From Glaciihabitans arcticus (GTDB taxonomy: Bacteria > Actinomycetota > Actinomycetes > Actinomycetales > Microbacteriaceae): a stretch of 64,000 bases of DNA. The stretch spans positions 2,604,001 to 2,668,000 of the forward strand of contig NZ_SISG01000001.1 in NCBI RefSeq assembly GCF_004310685.1. Direction: 5' to 3'. Shown here piece by piece: positions 8,774 to 17,061 of the stretch. Position numbers and translations under genes: made by a program. Numbering within the stretch: position 1 is the stretch's first letter; every line of letters begins with the position of its first letter. The notes beneath the pieces were generated by a model. It was not told the DNA's origin. It saw only the letters and a list, made by a program, of their open reading frames with translations, and ran no database searches.

Positions 8774-9073
8774 ATGAAAGGCAAGATCCTTTTGGTGGTC
8801 GGCGTGGCCGTCGGCTACGTGCTCGGAGCCCGAGCCGGACGCGAACGGTACGAAGAGATCAAGCGCAACGCCAACAAGTTGTGGAATGACCCGCGCGTGC
8901 AGCGCCCGGTGCACCAAGCCGAGGACTTCGTCAAGGACAAGGCTCCCGAGGTTGCGGAATTCCTGGCCGACGGCGCCAAGAAGGTTGTCGGACAGGTGAG
9001 CGGCGCCAACAAGCCGAAGACCACTACGCCCCGGAAGACGTCGACGGCCTCGAAGTCCTCGACCACGGAGTAG
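8774..9073 (+). CDS. YtxH-like small membrane protein
   Basis: A 99-aa protein. One N-terminal hydrophobic segment (about residues 4-19) is followed directly by GARAGRERYEEI, the Gly/Arg-rich amphipathic start typical of YtxH/DUF948-type stress proteins. A charged helix and a Lys/Thr/Ser-rich tail come next. The start was placed at MKGKIL, which has AAGGAGAAC upstream; the longer frame is non-coding 5' sequence. It is the first gene of a three-gene envelope operon, 6 bp before the holin-X-like gene. It probably sits at the inner face of the membrane. Confidence 0.78.
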   Translation: MKGKILLVVGVAVGYVLGARAGRERYEEIKRNANKLWNDPRVQRPVHQAEDFVKDKAPEVAEFLADGAKKVVGQVSGANKPKTTTPRKTSTASKSSTTE

Positions 9074-9079
9074 GCAATC

Positions 9080-9484
9080 GTGAGCGGGAACGAAACACCC
9101 CGGCGGTCGCTGCTCAAGCTCATCGCCGACCTGCCCGGCTTCATCGTCGACCTCGTCAAGAGTGAGATCGAGCAGCTCAAGGCGGAGATCGTCGGCAAGC
9201 TCAAGCTCGCGGGCATCGGAATCGGCGCGTTTGCCGTGGCCGGCGTCTTCGCCTTCTTCGCCCTCGGCGTGCTCATCGCTGCGGCCGTCCTCGGCATTGC
9301 GACAGCACTCCCGGCGTGGCTCGCGGCACTCATCGTGGGCGTCGCACTGCTGCTGATCGCGGGCATCCTCGCCCTCGTCGGCGTTCAGATGCTCAAGAAG
9401 GGCACGCCCCCGACTCCGACCGACACCATCGAGAGTGTCAAAAAAGACGTGGATGCCCTCAAGGGCACCGGAAAGCGAGACTGA
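9080..9484 (+). CDS. Actinobacterial holin-X-like membrane protein (phage holin family name, not phage)
   Basis: A 134-aa protein with an amphipathic N-terminal helix (LLKLIADLPGFIVDLVKSEIEQ) and two strong hydrophobic segments (about residues 47-72 and 78-105). This is the layout of the holin superfamily III (Holin-X) proteins common in actinobacterial chromosomes. There are no phage genes nearby, and the operon partners are YtxH and DUF3618, so a role in membrane organisation or stress is more likely than lysis. It has a GTG start and is tightly spaced between its partners. Confidence 0.75.
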   Translation: MSGNETPRRSLLKLIADLPGFIVDLVKSEIEQLKAEIVGKLKLAGIGIGAFAVAGVFAFFALGVLIAAAVLGIATALPAWLAALIVGVALLLIAGILALVGVQMLKKGTPPTPTDTIESVKKDVDALKGTGKRD

Positions 9485-9486
9485 CC

Positions 9487-9711
9487 ATGACCGACGCCAT
9501 TCAGACACGTATTGCAACCCAGCGCGCGGCGCTCGAAGACACCCTCGACCAGATCGAGGAGCGCATCAACGTTCCTCGCCAGGTTGGGCGGCTCACCGAC
9601 AAGGCGAAGGCCTCCTACGACGAGAACCCCGTACCGTGGATCATCGGCGCTACCGCCGTGGCGATCTCGGTTGTGGGAATCGTCGCCTGGGCACTGCTCA
9701 GCGACGACTGA
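9487..9711 (+). CDS. DUF3618-like small membrane protein
   Basis: A 74-aa protein. An N-terminal coiled segment (IATQRAALEDTLDQIEERI) contains the R-x-x-L-x-x-T-L/I-D-x-I/L pattern of DUF3618. A short linker with ENPVPW follows, then one transmembrane helix (about residues 50-70). It begins 2 bp after the previous stop codon, so it is translationally coupled to the holin-X-like gene. The YtxH/holin-X/DUF3618 trio recurs in Actinobacteria, but its function is not established. Confidence 0.75.
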   Translation: MTDAIQTRIATQRAALEDTLDQIEERINVPRQVGRLTDKAKASYDENPVPWIIGATAVAISVVGIVAWALLSDD

Positions 9712-9768
9712 TCCGGCCGACGTACTGCGGGGATAGCGGTACGGTTCGACCAACAGGCTGGGGGCGTC

Positions 9769-10977
9769 TTGCTGCGCGAGATCGTGATGGCGCTCATCCG
9801 TCCGTTCATGCGGGTGTGGGTCGCGGGCGTTGAAGACGAACTCGACAGCGTCCCACGACCGCGCGACAGACCGCAGGTGCATGCACCCGGCGTCGACAGC
9901 GACCGGCTCCTTCTCGTCGGCAGCGGGCCAGCCGCCGGCTGGGGTGTGCTGAGCCATGAGCTCTCCCTCCCCGGGGCCCTCGCGCGATCGCTGTCCCAGG
10001 TGACCGGGCGCGGCGCCGTCGTCGACGTCCTGGTCGACCCCGACATGACCGCGGTGAGCGCTCTCCGCCAGCTCGGGGGAAGCAAGCTCTGGCGCTACGA
10101 CGCGGTGATCCTCATCATCGGTGTGAATGACGCGATCGCGGTCTCGTCCCCGCGAGGCTGGCGCCGCGCAATGGGTGCGCTCCTGCGTTACGCGGAGAGC
10201 GCCTCTTCCAAGAGCACGCAGGTGTTCGTGGTTGAGATCCCGCCGATCCGCGCCCTCCGCGTGTTCGACGCCCTGCCCGGACGTCTCGCAGAACGTCACG
10301 CTCGCGCGCTCAACCGCATCACCGCCTCCATCGTGCAGGGCCTCGATCGCACGACGGTGGTGCCATTCGAGCCGATCTCCATCCCGACCCCCAATCGCTA
10401 CCGCAGCCCCGAGGAGTACCGCGCATGGGCGGAGCTGCTCGTGCCGACCATCGCCACCTCGCTCGGCGACCCGCGCAACCACCTCGTGGAGCCGCCCGGC
10501 GCCCACAAGGAGCACGAGGAGGAGCGACAGTTGGCCGTCGATGCCCTCGGCATCGTCGACACCGACCCGGAGGAACGTTTCGACCGCATCGTCGCGCTCG
10601 CTCGCCGCGCGTTCGGCACCCAGGCCGCCGCCTTCACCGTCACCGACCACCACCGGCACTGGATCAAGTCAGGCGTCGGCACCGAGGTGCCCGAGTTCCT
10701 GCGGGCCGAGTCCGTGTGCGACACCACCATCAAGGCGGTCGGCGCCGTGGTGGTGGGTGACCTCAGCCTCGACGCGCGGTTCAGGGACTTTCCCATGGTG
10801 ATCGACTCGAGCATCCGCTTCTACGCGGGCTTCCCGGTCGAGTCGCCGACCGGGGAGCGCATCGGAGCACTGTGCGTGTTCGATCCGGAGCCGCGCACGG
10901 GCGGCGTCGACGAAGTACTGCTGCGCGAGCTCGCCATGCTGGTACAGGCCGAGCTCTGGCACCCGACGAAGGACTAG
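9769..10977 (+). CDS. SGNH/GDSL-like hydrolase fused to a GAF domain
   Basis: A 402-aa protein. Residues 45-230 show an SGNH-like Rossmann core: [14 protein letters not shown] for block I (GSG instead of GDS) and IIGVND (118-121) for block III with the block-III Asn. [13 protein letters not shown] stretch lies where the block V Asp/His would be expected. Residues 235-395 form a GAF domain ([41 protein letters not shown]). The fusion suggests ligand- or redox-gated hydrolase activity, but the weakened catalytic blocks leave activity in doubt. The start is probably TTG at 9769, with alternatives GTG 9784 and ATG 9787. It shares its stop codon (CTAG) with hemA. Confidence 0.75.
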   Translation: MLREIVMALIRPFMRVWVAGVEDELDSVPRPRDRPQVHAPGVDSDRLLLVGSGPAAGWGVLSHELSLPGALARSLSQVTGRGAVVDVLVDPDMTAVSALRQLGGSKLWRYDAVILIIGVNDAIAVSSPRGWRRAMGALLRYAESASSKSTQVFVVEIPPIRALRVFDALPGRLAERHARALNRITASIVQGLDRTTVVPFEPISIPTPNRYRSPEEYRAWAELLVPTIATSLGDPRNHLVEPPGAHKEHEEERQLAVDALGIVDTDPEERFDRIVALARRAFGTQAAAFTVTDHHRHWIKSGVGTEVPEFLRAESVCDTTIKAVGAVVVGDLSLDARFRDFPMVIDSSIRFYAGFPVESPTGERIGALCVFDPEPRTGGVDEVLLRELAMLVQAELWHPTKD

Positions 10978-12227
10978 GCGGTCTGCTCGCCGCGCTCCGG
11001 CTTCGGCAGCGAGGTCACGGTCGGCACGCTCACGCCGTACAGCGCGTCGAGGGCGTCGATGAAGCGGGCGGCCTCACCGCTCGAGGCGAGTTCGCGCGCG
11101 CGAACGGATGGCCCGTGCAGGATGACCCCGGCGAGATGCCGCAGCGCAGCCTCCGTTTCGCTCGAGTCCCCGGCGCGGGCCCGAGCTCGCTCGATCTCTG
11201 CGTCGAGCAGGTCGAATACGTGCGAGCGGAGGGCGACGATCGCCGGTTCCACCGAAGGTGCCGTGGCGAAGGCCGCGGCGGACGTAGCGACGAGGGCGCG
11301 GGCGTCCGCGGTCGCGGTGAGTGCCTCGATGGGGGCGTGGCGCGAGATGATCTCGAGGTCGAGCAGTTCAACACCCGGCATGGTGGCGACCGCGGGATCC
11401 ACGTTGCGCGGCAGCCCCAGGTCGATGACGAGCCTGCGCTCGGCGTTCGCGACGTCGGCAGGCAGGATGGCGAGGGTCGACGTGCAGGTGATGACGACAT
11501 CCGACACCGCGATCGCGGCGGGTAGCGCCGTCTCGGCGACGATGCCGTATTTGAGGGCGAACTTCTCGGCACGGCCGGAGGGCGAGAAGACGCGCACGTT
11601 CGTGGCGCCGCGGTCGCGGAGGGCAGCGAGGGTCGTTGCGGCGTACTGGCCGGTGCCGACGAGCAGCACACGCGCGGCCGACCAGTCGGTGACCCGGCTC
11701 GAGGCCAGTTCGAGGCCAAGGCGCACGAGTGAGCGACCGGCGCCGCCGAGCTCGGTGCGACGCTTCACGTCGCGCGAGGTCTGGGCGGCGCGCTGGAACA
11801 GCTGCTCGAGGGTGGAGGAGGTGGTGCCGTCGGCGCGCGCGGCGTCGAGGGCGCGGCGAACCTGCCCAGAGATCTCGTCCTCACCGACGACGACCGACTC
11901 GAGCCCGCTCGTGACGGCGAACAGGTGCTCGGCAACGTCATCCCCGGTCAGGATGGTGACACTGGCGCGCAGGTCGTCGTGGTCGACGCCACTGCCCGCG
12001 CTCATGGCCTCGATCGTGGAGCGAACGGCGACGGCCGTGGCTCCGGTGAGCGGCTCGTCGATGTCGAGGTAGGCCTCGAAACGATTGCAGGTGGCGAGCA
12101 CCACGGCGCCCGTGACGAAGTCGCTGCCCTCGACGAGTGCGCGGGTCGCTGCGGGTGCGGCGATGGAGAGCTTCTCGAGAACGTCGAAGCTCGCGTTCCG
12201 ATGGTTAGCAGTCAGGCACAGCAGCAC
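10974..12227 (-). CDS. hemA: Glutamyl-tRNA reductase
   Basis: A 417-aa HemA, the first committed step of the C5 haem pathway (glutamyl-tRNA to glutamate-1-semialdehyde, NADPH-dependent). Visible motifs are the catalytic Cys in LATCNRFE (near residue 48), [12 protein letters not shown] for tRNA-dependent catalysis, and a Rossmann fold ([17 protein letters not shown]). The C-terminal dimerisation helix follows. It starts with GTG and has no Shine-Dalgarno sequence. A TANNNT -10 ends six bases upstream, so the transcript is probably leaderless. It is divergent from hemE across only 17 bp. Confidence 0.96.
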   Translation of the reverse strand: MLLCLTANHRNASFDVLEKLSIAAPAATRALVEGSDFVTGAVVLATCNRFEAYLDIDEPLTGATAVAVRSTIEAMSAGSGVDHDDLRASVTILTGDDVAEHLFAVTSGLESVVVGEDEISGQVRRALDAARADGTTSSTLEQLFQRAAQTSRDVKRRTELGGAGRSLVRLGLELASSRVTDWSAARVLLVGTGQYAATTLAALRDRGATNVRVFSPSGRAEKFALKYGIVAETALPAAIAVSDVVITCTSTLAILPADVANAERRLVIDLGLPRNVDPAVATMPGVELLDLEIISRHAPIEALTATADARALVATSAAAFATAPSVEPAIVALRSHVFDLLDAEIERARARAGDSSETEAALRHLAGVILHGPSVRARELASSGEAARFIDALDALYGVSVPTVTSLPKPERGEQTA

Positions 12228-12244
12228 AATCTAATGTTAAGCGC
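12228..12244. promoter_or_regulatory. Overlapping divergent -10 elements for leaderless hemA and hemE
   Basis: The 17 bases between the two start codons hold TAATGT (12232-12237) on the plus strand, seven bases before the hemE ATG. The minus strand holds TAACAT (12239 to 12234), six bases before the hemA GTG. Both fit TANNNT -10 boxes placing the transcription start at the first base of the start codon. Neither gene has a ribosome-binding site. The two boxes overlap, so polymerase could occupy only one at a time. Confidence 0.55.
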
Positions 12245-13300
12245 ATGCCCCTGTCTCCGAATCATCCCCTCGTCGACGGGCGTACCTCCGACTCGTCCCT
12301 CATCTCCGCCTACCGCGGCGAGAAGCAGTCGACTCCGCCTGTCTGGTTTATGCGCCAGGCCGGACGCTCCCTGCCGGAATACCGGGAACTACGGGTCGGA
12401 AACAGCATGCTCGACGCCTGCCTAACCCCCGAACTCGCGAGCGAGATCACGCTGCAGCCCGTTCGTCGCCACGGCGTCGACGCCGCGATCTTCTTCAGCG
12501 ACATCGTGATCCCCATCAAACTCGCAGGTATCGACGTGGAGATCGTGCCGGGACGCGGCCCGGTCATCGCCAACCCGATTCGCACGGCTTCGGATGTGGC
12601 GGCGCTCCGTCCCCTCGAACCCGGCGCCCTCCAGCCCGTGATCGACGGCGTCGCCGCAACGGTCGCGCAGCTGGGGGAGACACCCCTGATCGGATTCGCC
12701 GGCGCCCCCTTCACCCTTGCCTCCTACCTCGTCGAGGGCGGACCGTCGAAGGATCAGCTCCGCGCGCGCACCATGATGTACGCCGACCCGCAGAGCTGGG
12801 CGAACCTGCTCAACTGGTGCGCCGACGTCACGGGCGAGTTCCTGCGCGCGCAGATCGAGGCCGGCGCTTCGGCCGCGCAGCTCTTCGACTCCTGGGTCGG
12901 CTCGCTGAGCGAGGTCGAGTACGTCAAGCGTGTCGCCCCGCACTCGAAGCGCGCCCTGTCGCACCTGCGTGGCCTCGACGCGCCGAAGGTGCATTTCGGG
13001 GTCGGCAGCAACGAGATGCTGCAGGCCATGTACGGCATCGGAGCGGACGTTATGGGCATCGACTGGCGCATCCCGCTCGACGAGGCGAACCGCAGACTCG
13101 GCGGAACCGTGCCACTTCAGGGCAACCTCAACCCCGCCCTGCTCGCCGCACCGTGGAAGACCCTCGAAGCCCACGTGCGCGACGTCGTCGACCGCGGCGG
13201 CAAGGCGCCCGCCCACGTGCTCAACCTCGGACACGGCGTTCCGCCCGAGACCGACCCGGCCGTGCTGACCCGCATCGTCGAACTGGTGCACTCCTTGTGA
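12245..13300 (+). CDS. hemE: Uroporphyrinogen decarboxylase
   Basis: A 351-aa enzyme converting uroporphyrinogen III to coproporphyrinogen III. The substrate-binding signature PVWFMRQAGRSLPEYR is at residues 32-47 (Arg37, Arg41). The catalytic-loop Asp is in FFSDI, and GFAGAPFTLASYLVEGG and the C-terminal NLGHG motif are present. No alternative start codon lies between the ATG and the signature. The gene overlaps cgoX by GTGA, so the two are translationally coupled. This is an early part of the coproporphyrin-dependent haem route, which continues after the Asp23 module. Confidence 0.97.
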   Translation: MPLSPNHPLVDGRTSDSSLISAYRGEKQSTPPVWFMRQAGRSLPEYRELRVGNSMLDACLTPELASEITLQPVRRHGVDAAIFFSDIVIPIKLAGIDVEIVPGRGPVIANPIRTASDVAALRPLEPGALQPVIDGVAATVAQLGETPLIGFAGAPFTLASYLVEGGPSKDQLRARTMMYADPQSWANLLNWCADVTGEFLRAQIEAGASAAQLFDSWVGSLSEVEYVKRVAPHSKRALSHLRGLDAPKVHFGVGSNEMLQAMYGIGADVMGIDWRIPLDEANRRLGGTVPLQGNLNPALLAAPWKTLEAHVRDVVDRGGKAPAHVLNLGHGVPPETDPAVLTRIVELVHSL

Positions 13301-14547
13301 CCTCGTTCGTGGTCGTCGGTGGCGGCGTCGCCGGGCTGGTGACGGCTCGTCGGCTCGCGCTGGGTGGTGCGACGGTCGCGCTGCTCGAGGCCTCCGATCG
13401 ACTCGGCGGCACGGTGACCCACCACGTCGTCGGCGGCCTTGTGCTCGACGCGGGAGCCGAGAGCTTCGCGGTGCGCGGAGACACCGTCGCGGAGCTCGCG
13501 ACCGAACTGGGGCTCGGCGACGAGATCGTCATCCCGAACCCGGCCGGCGCCTGGCTGCAGCGAGTCCGCGGCGCCGTCGCCCTGCCGGCGACCAGCCTGC
13601 TCGGCATTCCCGGGGTGCCGCTCGCGGCCGACGTGATCGACGTCGTCGGGTTCGGTGCCGCCCTTCGCGCTTACCTCGAGACCCTGCTGCCCGGTACCGT
13701 CGCGGCGGGGTCCGCGACCCTCGGTGAACTGGTGCGGCGCAGGATGGGGCAGCGCATGCTCGACGAACTCGTGGCACCCGTGACCCACGGTGTGCACTCG
13801 CAGCACCCCGACGACCTGCCGCTCGACCGGGTCGCCCCCGGCCTGCGCTCCGCCCTGCGCCGAAGCGGATCGCTCGCTGCCGCCGTGCGCGAGCTGCGTG
13901 CATCCGCCCCCGCGGGCGCGGCCGTCGCCGGAATCCGCGGTGGGGTGCATCGGCTGGTCGACGAACTCACGGCCGACCTCGAGCGCCTCGGCGTCGACGT
14001 AAGACTCGGAGTGCGCGGCGAGGCGACCGGTCACGGCGATGCGCGGGTTGTGCTCGCCTTTCCGCCCGCACACGGGAGCAGCACACCCGTCGAACTCGCG
14101 ACACTCGTGGTCGATGCACCGGGGCTGGATGTCGCGCCGCGTGGCTCGGGAGTTCTCGTCGCGAACGGGGTGCCGGGCATCCGGTCCCGCGCACTCACGC
14201 ATGCGACGGCAAAGTGGCGGTGGCTCGCCGATCGCGCGGAGGGCAAGCATGTGCTGCGGCTCTCCTATGCCGAGGCTCCCGAGAACCTCGCCGATATCGC
14301 GAGAGAGGATGCCGCAGCCCTCCTCGGCATCGAACTGCCCCCCTCGGCCGTGCTCGATTTCGCGCGGGTGCACTGGGACCGTCCGAGGGCGGCCCCGGCG
14401 CAGGTGGAGGGAGTGACGCAGGTCGGCGAGGTGGCCTCGGGCACGGGTCTTGCGAACGTCGTCGCCCACGCCGAGCGCACAGCGCGCGAGCTGCTCGAAC
14501 CGCCGGTGCCCGGAGAGGTGCCGGTCGAAGAGCTGCCCGAGGTCTAG
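13297..14547 (+). CDS. cgoX: Coproporphyrinogen III oxidase (HemY/CgoX-type flavoprotein)
   Basis: A 416-aa FAD enzyme of the HemY family. It begins with the dinucleotide-binding fold (FVVVGGGVAGLVTARRLA, then LLEASDRLGG) and contains VLDAGAESF and the C-terminal GVTQVGEVASGTGL segment that contacts FAD. Because hemQ and a ferrochelatase occur downstream, the substrate is inferred to be coproporphyrinogen III rather than protoporphyrinogen IX. The protein is shorter than the usual 450-470 residues, with the middle substrate-binding region trimmed. Its GTG start overlaps the hemE stop codon. The gene ends 11 bp before a convergent Asp23-like gene. Confidence 0.9.
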   Translation: MTSFVVVGGGVAGLVTARRLALGGATVALLEASDRLGGTVTHHVVGGLVLDAGAESFAVRGDTVAELATELGLGDEIVIPNPAGAWLQRVRGAVALPATSLLGIPGVPLAADVIDVVGFGAALRAYLETLLPGTVAAGSATLGELVRRRMGQRMLDELVAPVTHGVHSQHPDDLPLDRVAPGLRSALRRSGSLAAAVRELRASAPAGAAVAGIRGGVHRLVDELTADLERLGVDVRLGVRGEATGHGDARVVLAFPPAHGSSTPVELATLVVDAPGLDVAPRGSGVLVANGVPGIRSRALTHATAKWRWLADRAEGKHVLRLSYAEAPENLADIAREDAAALLGIELPPSAVLDFARVHWDRPRAAPAQVEGVTQVGEVASGTGLANVVAHAERTARELLEPPVPGEVPVEELPEV

Positions 14548-14558
14548 TCCAGCACCGT

Positions 14559-14834
14559 CTAGTCGAGGCTCACCCGGCTGATGCGCACCACGATCTCGGT
14601 GGTCGCGCCGTAGGGCAGGGTCGCGCGGATCGCGTCGGCGATCGCGGCGGCGGTGACCGGTGCCTGGGCGGAGGCATCGACCGCGACGTTCGCGACGATG
14701 CGCTCGGGGCTCACCTCGACCAGGGCACGGGTACCGCTCACCAGCTCCCTCGCGGATCGCGCGACGGCAGGCTCGGTGGCGTAGAGGGAGACGACTCCCG
14801 GCAGAGCAAGCAGCAGCGCATCGAGGTCGCTCAT
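14559..14834 (-). CDS. Small Asp23-related protein (hypothetical)
   Basis: A 91-aa protein, last of a three-gene minus-strand operon with the sigma factor and the longer Asp23-like protein. It starts inside the previous gene (ATGA overlap). It shows the alternating strand-helix pattern of an Asp23/Gls24 half domain: RIVANVAVDAS, AAAIADAIRATL, TEIVVRISRV. It contains no membrane segment and no cysteine. It may be a partner or degenerate subunit of the larger Asp23 proteins. The family call is by pattern and context only. Confidence 0.6.
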   Translation of the reverse strand: MSDLDALLLALPGVVSLYATEPAVARSARELVSGTRALVEVSPERIVANVAVDASAQAPVTAAAIADAIRATLPYGATTEIVVRISRVSLD

Positions 14835-15400
14835 GACTCTCCTCCTTCGGTCGCGATGACGTGCACGTCTTCCACCGTCACGTCGACCGCGGCGATCGAC
14901 AACTCGGTGTGCTTGAGCAGCGCGGTGTAGACGGCCTGCCGCACGGACTCGGCGGCAGCGCGCACGGGGGTGCCGAGCAGCACGCTGATCGAGACCGCGA
15001 CCGTGACGTCGGTCTCGCCCTCGAGCGAGCAGCGGCCGACGAGCACTCCGTCGACGGAGTCACCGGCCGAGCGCACCAGCCCACGGATCGCACCCTCGGT
15101 GATCGTCAGCCGGGTGAGCGGATCGGTCGAGGCGAGCGGGATGTCCCGACCCGCCTTCACCTCGCGCGTGATCGACGCGAAGAGGCCGCTGAACCAGGAC
15201 TCGTCGAGGGCGGGTGCCTCGGCGGCGTCGCGCGAGACGAGTTCGCGGGAGAGGGAGCCGTAGCGTTCGAGGGAGGTGAGCACCGCCTGGCACTCCGCAT
15301 TGTCGTCGATCGCCTCGATGGCCGGGGTGCGGCCACTGTCGAGGTACTCGCTGAGCTGCTCGAGTGTGTACCCGGAGCCGCCGATTCCGTCGTCGGTCAT
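14831..15400 (-). CDS. Asp23/Gls24-like protein with anti-sigma-like N-terminus
   Basis: A 189-aa protein whose ATG overlaps the sigma factor stop (ATGA). Residues 80-189 look like an Asp23/Gls24 domain (ITEGAIRGLVRSAGDSVDGV, then DVTVAVSISVLLG, SVRQAVYTALLKH and VDVTVEDVHVI). The N-terminal 60 residues are different: LEQLSEYLDSGR, then ECQAVLTSLERYGSLSREL. This is the layout of a zinc anti-sigma domain (LxxYLDG, then CxxCRxxLxxL) in which the zinc ligands are almost all lost. Position directly after a sigma factor gene supports an anti-sigma role. That role is inference. Confidence 0.7.
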   Translation of the reverse strand: MTDDGIGGSGYTLEQLSEYLDSGRTPAIEAIDDNAECQAVLTSLERYGSLSRELVSRDAAEAPALDESWFSGLFASITREVKAGRDIPLASTDPLTRLTITEGAIRGLVRSAGDSVDGVLVGRCSLEGETDVTVAVSISVLLGTPVRAAAESVRQAVYTALLKHTELSIAAVDVTVEDVHVIATEGGES

Positions 15401-15942
15401 CGCCACACCTCCATTTCCGTCATCACCGTGGCACGAGCGCGAGCGAGTCGTCCGCGCACCTGTGCCACCGTAGTGTCGAGGCGTTCGGCGATCTCCTCGT
15501 AGGAGTAGCCACCCACCTCCTTGAGGATCCAGCATTGCCGCTGGCTTTCCGGCATCGCCGCGAGCACGCTCGACAGGGCGTCGAGCTGGGAGGACGCGAT
15601 CGCCCGGTGCTCAGGACCGCGTTCGGCGAGTTCGAGCCGGGCCTCGTCCAATTCGCTGGAGGGCTTGCGGGCACGAACCCGGTCGATGGCCTTGCGCGAG
15701 ACGATGCTTGTCAACCAGGAGCGCACTTTGGACGGGTCGGCCAGGCCGTCGAGCTGGTCCCAGGCAACGATGAGCGCATCCTGCACGGCGTCGTCCGCGT
15801 CGACGTTCGAGCCGACCAGCCGGGTCGCGAACGCGCGCAGGTATGGACCGTGCCGACGCACCAGGATGCCGAAGGCCACGGTGTCGCCATCCGCGGAGCG
15901 CTCGGCGAGCAGGGCGTCGGAGGCGAGGGAGAGATCCGTCAT
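15397..15942 (-). CDS. ECF-type RNA polymerase sigma factor
   Basis: A 181-aa sigma-70 family protein. Region 2 (about residues 20-95) includes AFGILVRRHGPYLRAFATRLV, the DADDAVQDALIVAW core-binding/-10 motif and SWLTSIVSRKAIDRVRAR. Region 4 (about 120-175) has MPESQRQCWILKEVGGYSYEEIAERL and the QVRGRLARAR recognition helix. It is the first gene of an operon with two Asp23-like genes and is divergent from the main asp23-amaP operon, so it probably controls one or both. The group within the ECF classification cannot be given from inspection. Confidence 0.9.
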   Translation of the reverse strand: MTDLSLASDALLAERSADGDTVAFGILVRRHGPYLRAFATRLVGSNVDADDAVQDALIVAWDQLDGLADPSKVRSWLTSIVSRKAIDRVRARKPSSELDEARLELAERGPEHRAIASSQLDALSSVLAAMPESQRQCWILKEVGGYSYEEIAERLDTTVAQVRGRLARARATVMTEMEVWR

Positions 15943-16027
15943 CTCGCACCCAGATAACTCTCAGGTGTTAATTCGGCGCACGACCGTGACATTTGCCGCC
16001 CGGCACTCGTCTGAGTTGTGTAGTCCA

Positions 16028-16054
16028 CCACGGGCCACGATACGGCAGGGTTCC
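16028..16054 (-). promoter_or_regulatory. Candidate ECF promoter for the sigma/Asp23 operon
   Basis: Read on the minus strand there is GGAACC (16054-16049), a 16-bp spacer, then CGTGG (16032-16028), about 85 bases before the sigma start codon. This is close to the common ECF pattern GGAAC-N16-CGTT and would allow autoregulation. I found no equally good plus-strand match for the opposite operon, so the call is tentative. Confidence 0.35.
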
Positions 16055-16103
16055 CCGCCGCAGCACACAGAACGCCACACCTCACAGAAAGAACAGGCAC
16101 CTC

Positions 16104-16544
16104 ATGGCAGTCCAGAAGGCTTCAACCACACCCGTCACCGTGACCGACCTCGGCAACGTGACAGTCGCCAGCGGAACCACGGTGATCGTCGATCCCGTAA
16201 TCGCCAAGATCGCCGGCATCGCGGCACGCGAGGTGCCCGGAGTGTTCGCTCTCGGTGGCGGAGCGGCCCGCGTCGTCGGAGCCATCCGTGACGCTATCGG
16301 CTCGACCGACCTCAGCCAGGGCGTCAAGGTCGAGGTCGGCGAGACCCAGGTCGCGGCCGACGTCACGATCGTCGTCGAGTACCCGCTTCCTCTCCAGCAG
16401 GTCGCCGACCAGGTGCGCGCGGCCGTCGCCGCGGCAATCACCGACCTCGTCGGCATGCAGGTCGCCGAGATCAATGTCACGGTCACCGACGTGCACATCC
16501 CCGGTGACGACGACACCGAGCCCACCGAGACGCGCGTCGTATGA
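16104..16544 (+). CDS. Asp23/Gls24-family alkaline-shock protein
   Basis: A 146-aa protein and the canonical Asp23 of this locus. It has IVDPVIAKIAGIAAREVPGV, then VKVEVGETQVAADVTIVVEY, VADQVRAAVAAAITDLVGM and VAEINVTVTDVHIP. Members coat the inner face of the membrane, held there by AmaP-type anchors, and respond to cell-wall stress in Firmicutes. The start at MAVQKAS was chosen over the longer frame because an AGAAAGAAC purine run precedes it and the family begins here. It heads a plus-strand operon of five tightly coupled genes plus csbD. Confidence 0.88.
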   Translation: MAVQKASTTPVTVTDLGNVTVASGTTVIVDPVIAKIAGIAAREVPGVFALGGGAARVVGAIRDAIGSTDLSQGVKVEVGETQVAADVTIVVEYPLPLQQVADQVRAAVAAAITDLVGMQVAEINVTVTDVHIPGDDDTEPTETRVV

Positions 16545-16729
16545 ACCCGACACTGATCGGTGCGGCCGCGGGCGTTGTGCTCGCAATCACCGCCCTCGTC
16601 TTCGGATTCTGGGGCTTCCTGCTCGTTATGGTGTTCGGCACCATCGGTGCGGTCGTCGGCGCGATCGTCAGCGGACGCCTCGACGTGCGCGCCGTCGTCG
16701 ACGCCGCTCGGGGACGCCGGAGCGCCTGA
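16541..16729 (+). CDS. DUF2273-like small membrane protein
   Basis: A 62-aa protein with two hydrophobic segments (about 4-24 and 26-44) and a basic C-terminus (RLDVRAVVDAARGRR). It matches the small membrane protein found between amaP and asp23 in Staphylococcus (DUF2273). It overlaps asp23 by 4 bp and the next gene by one base (TGATG). It is probably part of the membrane platform that positions Asp23. Confidence 0.78.
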   Translation: MNPTLIGAAAGVVLAITALVFGFWGFLLVMVFGTIGAVVGAIVSGRLDVRAVVDAARGRRSA

Positions 16730-17061
16730 TGACAGAGCACTTCGACGGCCGCGTCTCGATCAGCGCCCGTGCGCTCGAGCGCACCGTCACGGCGATCGCC
16801 GCGTCTCGCCTCGGCGTGGCCGCGAGCGAGGTGAACGTACGGCTCACCGACGACTCCGGCCTGCTGGCCGTGGCGGTTGCGGCGCCGATCGGCATCCCGC
16901 CGCTGCGTTCGACAAACCCGGGTCGCGCGCTGCCCGAGCGCATCGTCGACGCCCGTTCCCAGATTCGGGATGACGTCACCCGCATCGCCGGCGCCACCGT
17001 CGGCACGGTGGCGCTCACCATAACCCGTGCCCGCATGCTCGAAGAGAGGAGAGTTCGATGA
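16729..17061 (+). CDS. Asp23-like protein (hypothetical, 110 aa)
   Basis: A 110-aa protein with a short Asp23-like pattern: RVSISARALERTVTAIAASRLGV, EVNVRLTDDSGLLAVAVAAPI, and the terminal GTVALTITRARM strand. It starts at the ATG inside the TGATG junction and ends in an ATGA overlap with the DUF6286-like gene, so it is translationally coupled on both sides. No membrane segment is visible. It gives the locus a second plus-strand Asp23-type subunit. Assignment is by fold pattern and context. Confidence 0.65.
   Translation: MTEHFDGRVSISARALERTVTAIAASRLGVAASEVNVRLTDDSGLLAVAVAAPIGIPPLRSTNPGRALPERIVDARSQIRDDVTRIAGATVGTVALTITRARMLEERRVR

Noticed and set aside
9080-9484. Phage holin suggesting a prophage
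   Set aside because: No other phage-like genes are near. The neighbours are YtxH and DUF3618, and holin-X proteins are chromosomal in many Actinobacteria.
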